Below, piece after piece: positions 21,687 through 33,121 of a DNA stretch of 64,000 nucleotides. Origin of the DNA: Pseudo-nitzschia pungens (Eukaryota; Bacillariophyta; Bacillariophyceae; Bacillariales; Bacillariaceae). The stretch is taken from the NCBI GenBank assembly GCA_037355855.1, contig CM074761.1, forward strand, positions 3,119,346-3,183,345. The letters run 5' to 3'. A program made the position numbers and the translations under genes. How positions within the stretch are numbered: position 1 is the first letter of the stretch; each line of letters opens with the position of its first letter. The notes beneath the pieces are model-generated. The model ran no database searches. It saw only the letters and a list, made by a program, of their open reading frames with translations, and was not told where the DNA came from.

Positions 21687-24223
21687 CTAGACAACCTGCA
21701 CGTTGTTTCGTTCGTGCTGACTCAGGACGGATCCGTTGTTGTTCACATAGTCCGCAATGTCGACGTCTTCGAGGGATCCATCTCCCGAATCCGATCTGGG
21801 GACGACCACACCATTTACGGTGTCGTCAGCGCAGGAAGCTGTTGAGGACGAGGAGGCTCCTCTCTCTTCTTCGTCCAGCGCCGCCTGCACGTTGACCTTG
21901 CTTTTCGAATTCGCCAATTCCGGGTACAAGAGAGCCCGGACCACCAGGCCGATAACAAAGGCTACCAAAACCACGACAACGGCGGAGAGTCCTACGACGA
22001 GACTCTCCCCGGACGATCTCCGCGGGGGAGGTTTTAGGGCACCGTGGTCGATGCCATACGCGCTGAATCCGTCGTCCTCCTCAACGATCAGATACTCGCA
22101 GTGGTCTCCCTCGAAGCCCTCCGGACAGTCGCACCCGGGGGGATCTTCCCCGTCTCGGACCCGCCCCTTACAGATCCCGTTGTTGACGCAAAAGGCAAAA
22201 TTGGCCTTGCCCATTCCGGGCTGGCCGTTGGTGGTGCAAATGTCGGTGGATTGGTATTGACAGAACTTTCCGGCGTATTTGTCGAGGGCGTCAAAGGCCG
22301 AGTCGCAGTCGCAGGTGTAGTAGGTGGAATCGGCGTTCTCTCCCTCGTCGTGCGCCACGCACTTGGATCCGTGGAGACAGACGTGATCTCCCCCGGGGCA
22401 GATCTCTAGCCTGTGCTCGCACTGGACCCCAAAGTAATTGTGGGGGCAGACGCAGTGCTCAAAGAGTTCCGAGTGATGCGTCGCATTAAAGTCTCTCATG
22501 CCCTTGCCGAGCTTTTCGATGAGGGAATTGTCCTTCCTTCCGGCCCTGCACTGTCCCCCGTTCTGGCACGTTAAGCTGCAGGTGTCGTCCTCGGCGCTGT
22601 GGTACTCACAAGAAGGCCCGCTGTTGTTCGGGTCGGGATACCAAGATGACAGGAACGAGAGTCAGAAAAGACAAGGGTGAGATTCTTCGGATTATTTCAT
22701 TTCGTTTCATTTCGTTTCATTTCATTACGTTGGGATACTGCAGGCACGTTACGTACTATTGATCGAGAGGGCAGTTGCAGCCCAGGTGCGGGTTGTGCGG
22801 GTCCTTGCAGGTGCCCCCGTTGGTGCAAAAGAGGTGCCCGTTGGCGTGCTCTTGGAAGACGTTTCCGTCCAACAGGTTGCAGCTGTCCGTCTCAGGGTTT
22901 TCGCAGTACTGTCCGGCCCATGATTTGCCGTCGCGGTTGGCTTCTCGGCAATCACAGGCAAACGAAATCTCCCCGTCCTTGGTGAGTGATTCGACACACG
23001 TGGCCCCGTTGAAGCAGTGGGCATTCCCGCAGGGGATTCCCGGAACCTCGCAGTTGTCACCGAACCATTTGGGGGGGCATTTCTAAGGAGCGGAACCACA
23101 GCGAAGCACAAACAAACAAGGAAAAAGAGATTGGGTGAGAGGACCCAGCCAGGAACGGAACAAATGACCAATCCTGCTATGTTTACTCCAATCCAGTCAG
23201 AGTTGATTTGGGGCGATTGAATTTGATACCAAGTGACATAGCATGCGTGCAAAGCGAACTCACACAATACTGGTAATTCCCGTCGTGCTCGGACCAAAAG
23301 TCTCGGTACCGGGCCGACTCAAAGTCCTTCATCCCCAGTCGGCAGGAACCGACTCCGTTATCGGTTCCGTTGTTCTCGACATAGTCGTTGTGAATGATGG
23401 TCCTTCCGCACGAGAGGGAGCACTCCGGAACCGTTCCCTCCAGGAATTCGCAGTGCGGCCCCGTGAACCCCTCGGGACAGTTGCAAGGATTATTAGAGTG
23501 TTTTTCGAACTTGTCGACGCAGGTCCCCTGAGCCGTGCAAAAGACCTGAGAGTCATTGTCGTCCTCGTCTTTGCTGCAGCGGACGGCCCCCTCGATCTCG
23601 CAATACTTGCCAAAGTAAGGAGCTCCGTTGTGTTTCGCCTTGGAGCAGTCGCAGAACCGCTGGGAGTTGCTTGCGTCGTCTGTCAGACCGGCCAAACACT
23701 GCCCCCCGTGGTAACAATAGTGGGGATTTCCCGCAAGAGCGTCCTCCGCATCGTCCTCGTCCAGGAAGGAGCTGCTGGTATTGCCGCTCCCCAGGTCGTC
23801 CATTCGACCGGTGGCCAGGTCTATTCCTACCGGACAGGCGACGTACTCCCGGTTGCACCGCAGACCGGTGAATCCCGGGGGACACTCGCAGTACCATCCC
23901 TGCCGGTTTGTCGTCCGCAGAAAGGTCAGGGATGCACCATTGGGTTCGGTGGGATGGTCGCTGTAGTCGTGCTCTCCGAGCTTGCAGATTCCTCCGTTGG
24001 CGCACTTCAAGGGGCACTCGAAAGCCGGTGTCGGCGGTTCCGAAGAGGGGGCCACGGTGGGGGCAAAAACTGCGGGGACAAAGCTGTCGAACTGACTGTT
24101 GCCGCTGCCGCTCTCTTGGGCGCTGACCGAGAGCGGCTGTTGCAGCAGCAGCAGCAGTGGGCCGCATAGGGCCACGGTGGCGAGCGATGTCAGTCCGAAC
24201 GTGGTCCTCGTCCTTGTCTTCAT
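21687..24223 (-). CDS. EGF-like repeat type I membrane protein
   Basis: Exons are 24223-23264, 23082-22757 and 22620-21687; donors are GTGAGT and GTACGT, and the splices rebuild QYC-KCPPKWFGDNC and CPLDQ-YGPSCEY. The 739-residue product has a signal peptide (LATVALCGPLLLLLQQPLSVSA), about nine cysteine-rich EGF-like modules with the usual C-x-NGG-x-C and CxCPxGFxGxxC patterns, one transmembrane helix (LVVGLSAVVVVLVAFVIGLVV) and a cytoplasmic tail of about 75 residues that is acidic and serine-rich and ends in NNVQVV. The tail end fits a class II PDZ ligand in form. The protein is probably displayed on the cell surface, perhaps for adhesion or at the frustule face. No kinase domain is attached. 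The family is established; the function is unknown. Confidence 0.9.
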
Positions 24224-25936
24224 GCTTGGTTCTATTCTATTCTATTTCTGTCCTGTTCTGTTCTTTTTTCTGGGATAGATTGGAAACGTAATGCAATGCA
24301 AAATGCTATTCAAAGCTGATGATTCCCAGGGATTGATGGATGATTCGGACCACAAAGTACAAGAACGGGATGTATGGAAATAATATCACAGAAGCAACAA
24401 GTCGAGCTTCGAGCAAACCACCAAAACTTCCGCAGGTCGTACGTGTAGATCGCAACTGATATGATTTTGTGAATCAAAGCACACTCAACACGGTACACAG
24501 GAACGGTATTGAGTATGTACCGTATTCCATACCGTTCAGTGGTTCGTTTACAAGCACCGTGGAAAATGGATAATCCTTACTGTACGTTGTGAAGGCATAA
24601 GAGGTCTCCATCATTTTGTTCCTAGTCGAATATCTGTTTCCGCCGCCGTGCTCGCGACAATCCCTTCCGATTTAGAAGGTTTGAATTCTGGAGTGGGAAT
24701 GAAACCACGGATTCCGTCCTGCCAAAGCGCGGGGAAGTGGGATGCACGCGCCAAAAACAGGACTAAAGATTTGAATTCGCTGGCGGGTACCACTACTATT
24801 AGGACGCCGGGCGATTTTCGAAAACGTTGAACAGAGTTTGATCACGTACGGTGACTGTCACACGTGTCGGGTCAAGTCCAACAAGATGTGCAACTACGTA
24901 AGGTTACGGTAAGTTAACTTACGGTATATGTTTTTCAATGAGAATTTACGAAGCACTTAGGAACAGACGAACCTCTACGATCGGATGGTATGTTTAAAAT
25001 CTACCGGTATGTAATGATATATGCCCATCACATCTTGGATGATACGAATAGATCTGATTGCACTCCGAAGTTGACGTACACGTTGACGTACCGGTACAGC
25101 CGAGACGGCGCCGGGGTAACTTACGGTAACCTCATCCCCAAAGTATGTTTCAACAAGTTTCGGAGATTGGTACGGTAATATCGAATGGTAGATTCGGCGA
25201 TGGGATGACAACCGTCGATAGGTGTGGGGGTTCGGAGTACATTTGGTTATTCGACGCAGCAGTTGGACCTGAAGCTTTCGACATTTAGGTGCTTGTCCCA
25301 GGATCCCAGCCAGTCGTGGTCCTCGTATTCCGACTGGTTGGAACTGGTCTCCTCCAAAAGGCAAGAAACCGTCCGAATGGGTGGCAACAATTCGGGGCGG
25401 ATTCCGCAGTGTGTATCAGTTGATTGATGGTTTTGGTGGTGGTGCGGCGCGACGAGAGCGACGAGGAGGAATATAGGAACAAATAGGGAAGGCTTTCCTC
25501 GTTATGCATAGTAATATACATGCGAAGAACACTGCGGCATATTCGCACGGATGATGGAAGGCATGTTACTCATATCATCGATAGTGCCATTTGGGTCTGA
25601 CGTATGGATGCCGTTCCCGGATCCAGAAACAGGATTGTGCATGCAATATGTGTGCCGTTTCTACGTATCGAATCGGGTGCGACCATAATTGTTTGCCTTA
25701 GGGAAAAGCGTACGAAGTTTGGACACCAAACAGATTACAGGAATACTCGATAACAGTGTTCAGAGACAACTCACTTCTAGTCGGTATACCCGCAAGCTTG
25801 CGCTAATTCCTGGTAGGATTATTGGCATTGCCATGCGTTCCACGATCACATTTTCGTAGAACTTTTATACCTAGTATATGTTTATGTTCAGCGTGTACAG
25901 AGTACGTACAATTAATGAATTGAATCTAGGCGGAAG
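24224..25936. other. Intergenic region with pyrimidine repeats
   Basis: Begins with a (TTCTA)n/(TGTTC)n pyrimidine-rich stretch at about 24230-24272, just upstream of the EGF gene ATG and possibly part of its promoter or 5' UTR. GTAAGGTTACGGTAAGTT lies near 24898 and TACCGGTA words near 25003 and 25089. No gene was supported. Confidence 0.45.
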
Positions 25937-27073
25937 TCAATCCAAGAACGAAAGAACTTTTCTGCCAACCTCCATTCCCAGAAAGCAGGCAGCATTTGCA
26001 GGGAAGGCGCCTAACGAAACAAGCGTAACGAATCGAAGAAATACGAATCCAAAGTGAGAGCGTGAACACGAACGGAAACAAGATCGTCGGTGAGAAAGCA
26101 AGCCGTCACGGCAGGAAAACAATACACGAAATCCAAGACAACCAAATTCCAAAACACAAAAACGCAATCACTCACGAATCATTGCCGGACGAAACCCGGT
26201 CCACAGCGCTCCGTAGCCCTCCTCCTTGACCACTGTCCGGTACAGGTCTGCCATTCCGGTGTACTTGCCCTCGGGGGCAACCTGGTACTTGGATTTGAGA
26301 TTGTCGGGAACGATGCTCGCCCCCCAGCAGGCCATACCGGCAAACCCACCCGCCGTCATGATCGCTAGCGGCGAGAGTTCGTCACCGGCACTGCTATGGC
26401 CCTGCCAGTCCATGAAAACCCGCTTGAGGACCTCGTACGTCCCAAACCAGGCGATCGATCCGGGAACGTCCCGCATCAGAGTCAGCATCGTTCCCTTGTA
26501 CAGCGAGGGGAGTCCTCCCGACTTGTACACCTTTGTGGCGCAGTCGATCATTCCGGTGTATTGCGGGCTTTTGCCGCTAGTGCTTTGGGTCTGCACCTGC
26601 AGCAGGCACTTGATCCGTTCCGTCGGGGTCATGACCACAATCACCGGCAGCGCCGACAATCCTCCCGCCACCATGATTTCGGGAATCGTGAGGGGCCGCA
26701 ATTCCGATCGCGCTAATTCGTGTTCGTTGCTGTACCACCGCACCACGCGCTGCCCCACGTCGTACCCCCAAAAGCTCATCGCGTAGATCGGTGTTGAAGC
26801 CACCAGGGGTGGCGTTACTCCCCGGTACAGTCCTCGAATGCCTTCCGACCGCAGGGTCTTGCCCAGTGCTCCGAAGACCCCGCCCGATTTATTGCCAGCT
26901 GCCACCACCCCCGTCTGCATCCGCACCTTAATGAGATCGAAGGGAAAGCCGACCCCGACGGCGCAGATTCCACCGACACCGCCCGCCAAGAAACTCTGGA
27001 TCGACGATCGCAGAGACGATGAGGACGAGGACGACGTTGCTAGGAGTGCGGCGCTTGTTTCGGATTGTTTCAT
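25937..27073 (-). CDS. Mitochondrial carnitine/acylcarnitine carrier (SLC25A20-like)
   Basis: Exons are 27073-26176 and 26010-25937; the GTGAGT donor and TTAG acceptor join PAMI-R-AFPANAACFLGMEV. The 323-residue product has the three-fold mitochondrial carrier repeat with signatures PFDLIKVRM, PTERIKCLLQVQ and PDNLKSKYQ, and a C-terminal AFPANAACFLG. The second and third signatures and the C-terminus closely match carnitine/acylcarnitine translocases, which exchange acylcarnitines for carnitine across the inner membrane to feed beta-oxidation. I start at ATG 27073 (MKQSETSAALLATS, then a serine run); the open frame extends upstream only with a GTG. Ornithine-type carriers are the closest alternative, but the PTERIKCLLQ motif favours carnitine. 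Confidence 0.9.
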
Positions 27074-28680
27074 GGCTTGCTTTGCTTCGTTCGTCGCACA
27101 AGGGAAGGAATGGAACGGGAAGGGACGCAAAGCGACAGCACGAAGCACGAAGTGCCAGTATCTCACGTGCACTCACTCTACCGAGTACCGTACCTTCTCG
27201 TGTAGAAGTGCCGATATTTGTACCGTAGTAAGTTACGGTACAAGGACGTGATGGCGCGAATGCGGGAAATCATCTGCCAGGACTCAGTCTCACGTCTCAC
27301 GCATATACGGTAAGGTTTACAGTAACCTGGAACCGAATATGAGTAAGGTTTACACTACTTGACGAAGTAGTAAGTTAGAAGTAAGTGACATGAGGTAACC
27401 TTACTAGGAGATAGGAGTGCTTGTATGCACACAAGGTTGGGAGTTGGGAGACATGGGCAATAATTACTTCTATTACTTCTGATTCCTGTCGTTGAAGTGA
27501 CGACACTGGATAGTACTAGTAGTACTAGTAGTAGTACTACAACTAGTAGTACTACTAGTAGTAGTACTATAGTAGGAAGTGAAAGTTGCGTGTTCTAAGA
27601 ATAATACAAGAAGTAAGCAAGGCATGCTGGTAGTAGTACATGATATTATTCATCAGCCGTCAACGTGTTTGGTGAGAAAAGGCGGTCTCCTTCGTCAATC
27701 CAATGACTAATACTCTGTGGTGTTCGGGAGTGAGTTTTGAGAATTCTAGTACCACAAAAATTCCTTCCCAGAGAAGGCTAATACTTTGTAGAAATACCAT
27801 CAAGACTTCTGTTGGTCTCCAACAACTGAAAGCACATGAGTGGGAACACATACAGGCAGGATTCCTTTATTCGCTTTCCAATCAATCGATGAACCAATTT
27901 AACCACGCATGCTGAGTAGGCCTACAGAATTGCAAAAACATACAGCAAATACTCAACCAGAGGAGTGCAAAGGGTGATGAACACTTCCAGTATTGTCCTC
28001 ATGACTGCACATTCTTAGCCCGGACGCTGAAGGAAGCGCAACGCTCAGATATCTTCGACTTGTTTTTGTTCTAACATGAACTGAGGCATGCAGCAAACAA
28101 CCATGTGCCGGCGAGCACCGTGTGAGCACACGTACCGGAGCCTCAGTCGGATATTCGTGGTAACCACACACCTGAAATGACAACAGAATCCTTTGTATGC
28201 TCAACCGAACGATCCCTGCGCAAAATTGACTCCCTTCCGCTTGCAAACACCTAAAACGGTCTGCCGAATCGATGCGAGAACGAGTGGTTCACATCCGGGA
28301 TATTGAGTCAGTCAAACTAAAACGGCAAAAATGTTTGTTACGTATTGTTACAAAATGCTGTCAATCCCACGAGGAACGTATGAAAAATGTGTTCAATGGC
28401 AAGAAACAGTTGTCCGAATGTACTGATCCTTGCTCCGGTTGGTTGCTGATGCGTGTTGCGTGGAATTCTTGTATGTACATAAAGCTACAGGCGTTGCACA
28501 ATGGGATCGACGAATGTGGCGGCCGGAAGAAACAGGAGCCTTGCATTTTGGTCTCCTTGTGGGATCGGAAGAGCCGCTGGGTACGTTCGGTTCGTACAGT
28601 GTTTGCTTGCGAAACTCGGAGCCGTTTGGTACACAAATCACAACATCCGTGTTCTCTGGCTCGCTCCTTGCAGCAGATCC
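27074..28680. other. Intergenic region with GTAAGGTTTAC and AGTACT repeats
   Basis: Upstream of the carnitine carrier lie GTAAGTTACGGTAC (27228), GGTAAGGTTTAC (27309), GTAAGGTTTACAC (27344) and GGTAACCTTAC (27396). A purine/pyrimidine palindromic cluster of AGTACTAGTAGTACT units occupies about 27510-27572 and could fold back on itself. The rest carries no recognisable gene. Confidence 0.5.
27510..27572. repeat. AGTACT/ACTAGT self-complementary simple repeat
   Basis: Dense alternation of AGTACT, ACTAGT and GTAGTAGT forming an imperfect palindrome centred near 27541. Similar clusters appear near 34800-34960 and 56464-56580. Confidence 0.8.
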
Positions 28681-28956
28681 TCAAAAACCCCGAACTTTTC
28701 GAAAGCAATCCTTGACCTGCCGGAATTCCTTGGAGCAAGAGTGTTTTTCGATCGCGTGCCCCGAGCGCTCAGCTTCGAGCACGCAGGATGCGTAGAGCGA
28801 TATCGATTGCGGACACACCTGCTTCATTTCTTGAAAGGCCTGCGTGAATCGATTTGGGATCTGGATGGAGGACGTGGAGTGGTGCCTGGCTCCGACAGCG
28901 TGTGGCTTGGTTAGAGTTGCCGACGCTACTGTGGAGGATGCTACCCGCGTTGCCAT
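28681..28956 (-). CDS. Twin CX9C (CHCH) mitochondrial protein, NDUFAF8-like
   Basis: A 91-residue protein from ATG 28956. The C-terminal half has two exact CX9C motifs, CPQSISLYASC and CSKEFRQVKDC, separated by a short helix linker (VLEAERSGHAIEKHS) and followed by FRKVRGF. Twin CX9C proteins fold in the mitochondrial intermembrane space through Mia40-dependent disulfides. Spacing and the second-helix sequence resemble NDUFAF8 and related complex I assembly CHCH proteins. The N-terminal 45 residues are Ser/Thr/Ala-rich with few acids, as a presequence or disordered arm could be. The open frame continues upstream 17 codons without an ATG. The CHCH call is strong; NDUFAF8 identity is tentative. 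Confidence 0.75.
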   Translation of the reverse strand: MATRVASSTVASATLTKPHAVGARHHSTSSIQIPNRFTQAFQEMKQVCPQSISLYASCVLEAERSGHAIEKHSCSKEFRQVKDCFRKVRGF

Positions 28957-30475
28957 TGTTCGTATAAACGGTTGTGTGATCGCAGAGTTGTTGATTCCAG
29001 ATTTCAAGTAGTCTTCTTTCTATGGAGAGAGTTGTGATTGATCGTGTTCCAACAAAGTTCAGCACGAAATGTATTTCTGTTTCGAAGCAAGTAGGCGGAT
29101 TGGACTTCGTTCTTCACAGTGCTATCGTATTCTCGTTTTCAAAAGAAGACAAAAGATGTGTACCGGTAACCTTACCGTAGAGCAAGGTGTGATTTTTCCA
29201 GATTAGATACCATACGAGTGCGAATAATGTTACCACCTAATCTAAATTGTCACCTGATCGTTTTTCAAAAAAAGATCGCGATCGGTGGCTGAGTTGGTTG
29301 CAACCTTCGAAAAAAAATACTTCGGCGGCAGTGAGCATTCTCAAGAAAACCATCCTTCGCAAGGTCTTGATGTTTAGTCCGCCACCTCAGCAGAGCTATT
29401 TATTTGGGAACAGGTTGATAGCAACTTTTTACAGGGACGTGAACTTCGACACTTTTCTTCTCGCAGAAGAATACTTGTTCTTCACTTTGGAGTAGATCGT
29501 TTCCATTGGCCGAAACTTTGGTCTGAATGCCACGTGATTGTTCTTTCCATCAAGTGTTGTATAAGCCTTTTGACAGAGAGGAAGGCTGCTGAAAGTGTTC
29601 AACGGAGTCAGTGACGATTTTTGTCGATAGCTTTAGCTCTACCGCGACCAAACCCAACGAATCACGAGAGAAGGATGTGATACGGTACAACACTTCGGTT
29701 CTGGACTATTGGAAATACTACCGGTACGTAGTTCGGAAAGCACAATCATACAAGGTTTCCATAACAAACCACGACTGTTGCCGATGCCGACGCGTTTCAA
29801 ATACAAGGAAGATACAAGTTTGAATTGTTTTTCCTACCGGTACTTGTCGTTATTAGTAGGTTGTTTGCTACTGGTACTTCGGAAGAGTTTGCGAATCAAA
29901 TACTTCGCAACATGTTCCACCTGCCCCGAAATGGGAACTACCGGAGGTCGCAGTTCGTTGAGTTACTGTATACAAATACATCAAAGTGCGAACGTGAATG
30001 ACAGAAAAATCTTCCCCTTTTTGTAAATATTGCTTGGAATTAGTATCACGGTCACAGCATATAGTAACTACTACTAAGGTTTACTACTGTTAAGTGAACC
30101 ACTCGTACACCCAGATATCGGACACTTCCTGTTCTATCAAACCGTGACCCAATAGGAGACGTGATTGATAAAATGGCTTAGCTGTGTTGTAGACAGGATG
30201 CTCGAGTCATGAATGCATGTTAACTGGTAAGGTTACTACTAGTACAGGGGTCTTAGTAGACTGGACCATCCCAAAAAATATCAAAGAACGTACGTCTTTG
30301 ACCAAATTCACGAGTTCTATTGTACCGTAAGTTAGCTCACAATTTGCAAACCAATCTATTTGAATCGAATTGCAATACAACTGTATGAAGATATCCAGGG
30401 TGCTATGATCTGTGCTAAGGCTCCTGTGTAGGAGAGTGTACTGGGGCTACAGGCAGCAGACTCCAGTAGCTGACT
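28957..30475. other. Intergenic region, no gene supported
   Basis: AT-rich sequence with short open frames only. GGTAACCTTACCGTAG occurs near 29165 and TACCGGTA-type words near 29718, 29833 and 29865. Confidence 0.45.
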
Positions 30476-31300
30476 AACAGGTGCTGAGCTGAGTGCTGAG
30501 TTGAGTGCTGAGCTGTGTGCTAATTGGTAGCATACAGGCTTAGCAACAGGATTAGCAACAGGACTTAGCAACAGGTTTAGCAACAGGCTTAGCAACAGGC
30601 TTAGCAACAGACCTATCCTGCTTAGTATGGATGCTAGCAGAAGTTACTAGGGCCGGCGCGTACGATTTGTACCAATCGTACGTACCCCGAGTAAAGCACC
30701 TGTTATTGCGTAGCTAAATGCTACAGGGTTAGGGTTGCTAATGCTACGAGATACTGAAAGATGCTAACCTACCATGATACCCTGCTAAGATACTATGCTA
30801 CCGCCGGGGTCGGGTCATTGGTGTACAATATGTACCATGACCGGATACCCGGCCCAAACAGTTACCCAACGCGCTAGCGTAAGTGAGCTAGCACACGATT
30901 CGATCTAATCGGAGCTTCGTACGCTACGATACTCCGATACGCTACCCGTAGAATACAGTACCAGAGCTACAGAGCTCTGTTATTATACGAGTTATCGAAT
31001 GCTCACTCTTTATATTCCACTCTAAATTAAAAGCCTATCATGCCCTCCCCTATCGATCGATTCCGATGTACCTCTAGGGAAGTACCTTGTAGTGACTAAG
31101 TGTATGCAATAGACCTTGAACAGTCCACTGTAGACTCACGATTTGCCAGGACTTTATGTATTATTATTGTTAGGGCTTTCCCCTATTTTCAGACCAGTCC
31201 GAGACGATTTATCTACCGATTAGATCTCCGAAGATTGCTGACGAGCAATATCAACGCAACTGGTTGGCATATGAAGATAGGACTGAATATGAAATAGTAG
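30476..31300. repeat. Short tandem repeats followed by a hairpin-dense, LTR-like segment
   Basis: GAGTGCTGAGCT-type units at about 30482-30523 lead into six copies of a 12-bp GCTTAGCAACAG unit (30536-30611). Several hairpins follow: GTACGATT/AATCGTAC with a 6-nt loop (30660-30681), an imperfect stem of GGTCATTGGTGTACA with TGTACCATGACC (30813-30842), and a GCTAGC pair near 30872-30893. A TATA-like CTTTATATTCC is at about 31007. The mixture resembles a decayed retroelement LTR, but no terminal repeats, primer site or coding remnant were found. Confidence 0.4.
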
Positions 31301-31966
31301 TAATACCGTAATCAGAGATGATCCTCTTTCTCCTTACCTGTGCTTGTCCTTGCAAACTCTTGCTCTCATGATGGTGCTGTATTGTTTTTAGAACACAGAA
31401 AAAGGATGCAGACGTTCGTAACCTTACCCAATGCTTTGTTTTCAAGAAGGCTATGATAAAAGTAGTGTCGCGCTGCTTCTCTCAAGAACCAAAAAATTGG
31501 TCCAGAGGTAGGCTTGACGCTCCAAAGTAAAACCTCCCTTTCAAAATTTCAAAATTTCCAAATTTGAATTTTTATTCTTGTGAAGACAGCGCCAGTCAGC
31601 ACATAACGTCACGAGCGTTGTGTTTACTATCGGATAAATGTATACTTTTTATGTTTGTTCTAATTTCCCACAGTTATTCCGTCCGTCAATATTGATACTA
31701 TGTACTGACGAACAACACGCAAGTGATTCTTTTCTCATGCATCTTCCAACTCCGTTTTTGTCCGCGGCGGTTGTACCGGTAAGGTTTACTCGTGTTTGGG
31801 ACTGGTGAGAATCACCGTGAAAAAGTGGCAAGTAAACCTTACCGACGAATGTACCGGTAGGAGTAAGTTACGGACTACAGACGGTGCCCGGATTGATCAG
31901 AACCATCAGAAAGAATCTATTGTAATCGCATTCATTCAACAACCCTGCATCAAAAGAAGCATCGCA
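31301..31966. other. Upstream region of the sulfotransferase gene
   Basis: No gene. GGTAAGGTTTACTCG (31778) and AAACCTTACCGACG (31834) lie within 200 bases of the start ATG. Confidence 0.45.
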
Positions 31967-33121
31967 ATGCCGATACACAATATATTGCAGAAAAGACGAT
32001 TTGTAGATACTGAAACAGCTCGATCGGCGAATGAACGAAGAATGAAACGACTACGCAACAGCCAACTGCACGTAGTGCTAATTTTCGTGTGTGCGATATT
32101 CCTCTCTCTGTACACAATGAGTCCATCGATGGTCTTGTTACCCAAGCCCGTCGAAGAAACTGTACAAAAGACAGCGCCATCATTGTCTTCGGTCAAGGAG
32201 CGCGAGACAGTTGAAGTAATCGAAGCAGACTCCGGAACGGAAATTGAAATCGACTGGTCAGACTCCATTTTTGAGCGTAAGGGCTGGGACAACGATCCGA
32301 TCGTCATCGAATCCCACAAACTCCTCTTCTTTACAGTACCAAAAAATGCCTGTACCACCTTTAAGAAACTGTTTCGCAGGATGATGGGGCACGGGGATTG
32401 GCTCCAAGCCAGCGGCCACGATCCTGAGAAGAACGGCCTCAAGTACCTCGGACATTATTCCCGCGAACAGCAAGAAGAGTTCATGACTTCTCCGGAGTGG
32501 ACGCGGGCAATCTTTGTTCGGGATCCCCTGGAGCGGACTCTCTCGGCCTATATGGACAAAGCCATGAAAATTACCCACACCTATTGGGAGCCCATTACCA
32601 CCGGAGCTTACATCAAGCGGTTGTGTTGCAGGATTTCTCCGGAAACACCCATATCCGAATTCAGAAGGTTGCCCAAAGCCTGCCGGTCCGCTCCCCTCTG
32701 GCCCTATGAAACCAATATGACCAATGAAAATTTCCCCTTTGAATACTTTGTGATCCGTTTTATGAGGCAATGCCCGGACCCGCATTGGAGCCCCCAGTAC
32801 AGCCGCATGCGTCCCGCCAACTGGAAGCACATCAATTTTGTAGGGCACTTTGAGACCAAAAAGGAAGACACCCACAAGCTCCTCAAACGGATCGGGGCCT
32901 TTGACGAATTCGGTGCCAGCGGTTGGGGTGAGGATGACAACAACGAGTGGACGCTTCCCATCTTCGAGACCAACGTGGCCCCGCACAAGACTGGTTCGGG
33001 GAAGCACATGAACGAACATTACACTGAAACTGTCCGGGACAAGGTCATGAGGTACTACGGCAGAGACTACCGATTTGAGCTGTTCAATTTTTCGGATCCG
33101 TTCGTGATAAAGAACGAATAG
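31967..33121 (+). CDS. Type II membrane sulfotransferase (Sulfotransfer_2-like)
   Basis: A 384-residue intronless gene; I chose ATG 31967 because it puts a basic tail (NERRMKRLRNSQ) directly before one membrane helix (LHVVLIFVCAIFLSLYT, residues 34-50), the usual Golgi type II anchor. The lumenal domain has the PAPS 5'-phosphosulfate loop FFTVPKNACTTFKKLF (about 121-136) and the 3'-phosphate motif FVRDPLERTLSAY (183-195, with R185 and S193). These are the two signatures of carbohydrate sulfotransferases such as the chondroitin/HNK-1/dermatan group. It should transfer sulfate from PAPS to a glycan in the Golgi; diatoms make sulfated polysaccharides. The longer open frame from 31796 begins with an earlier ATG, but its added residues look like 5' UTR. 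Confidence 0.88.
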   Translation: MPIHNILQKRRFVDTETARSANERRMKRLRNSQLHVVLIFVCAIFLSLYTMSPSMVLLPKPVEETVQKTAPSLSSVKERETVEVIEADSGTEIEIDWSDSIFERKGWDNDPIVIESHKLLFFTVPKNACTTFKKLFRRMMGHGDWLQASGHDPEKNGLKYLGHYSREQQEEFMTSPEWTRAIFVRDPLERTLSAYMDKAMKITHTYWEPITTGAYIKRLCCRISPETPISEFRRLPKACRSAPLWPYETNMTNENFPFEYFVIRFMRQCPDPHWSPQYSRMRPANWKHINFVGHFETKKEDTHKLLKRIGAFDEFGASGWGEDDNNEWTLPIFETNVAPHKTGSGKHMNEHYTETVRDKVMRYYGRDYRFELFNFSDPFVIKNE

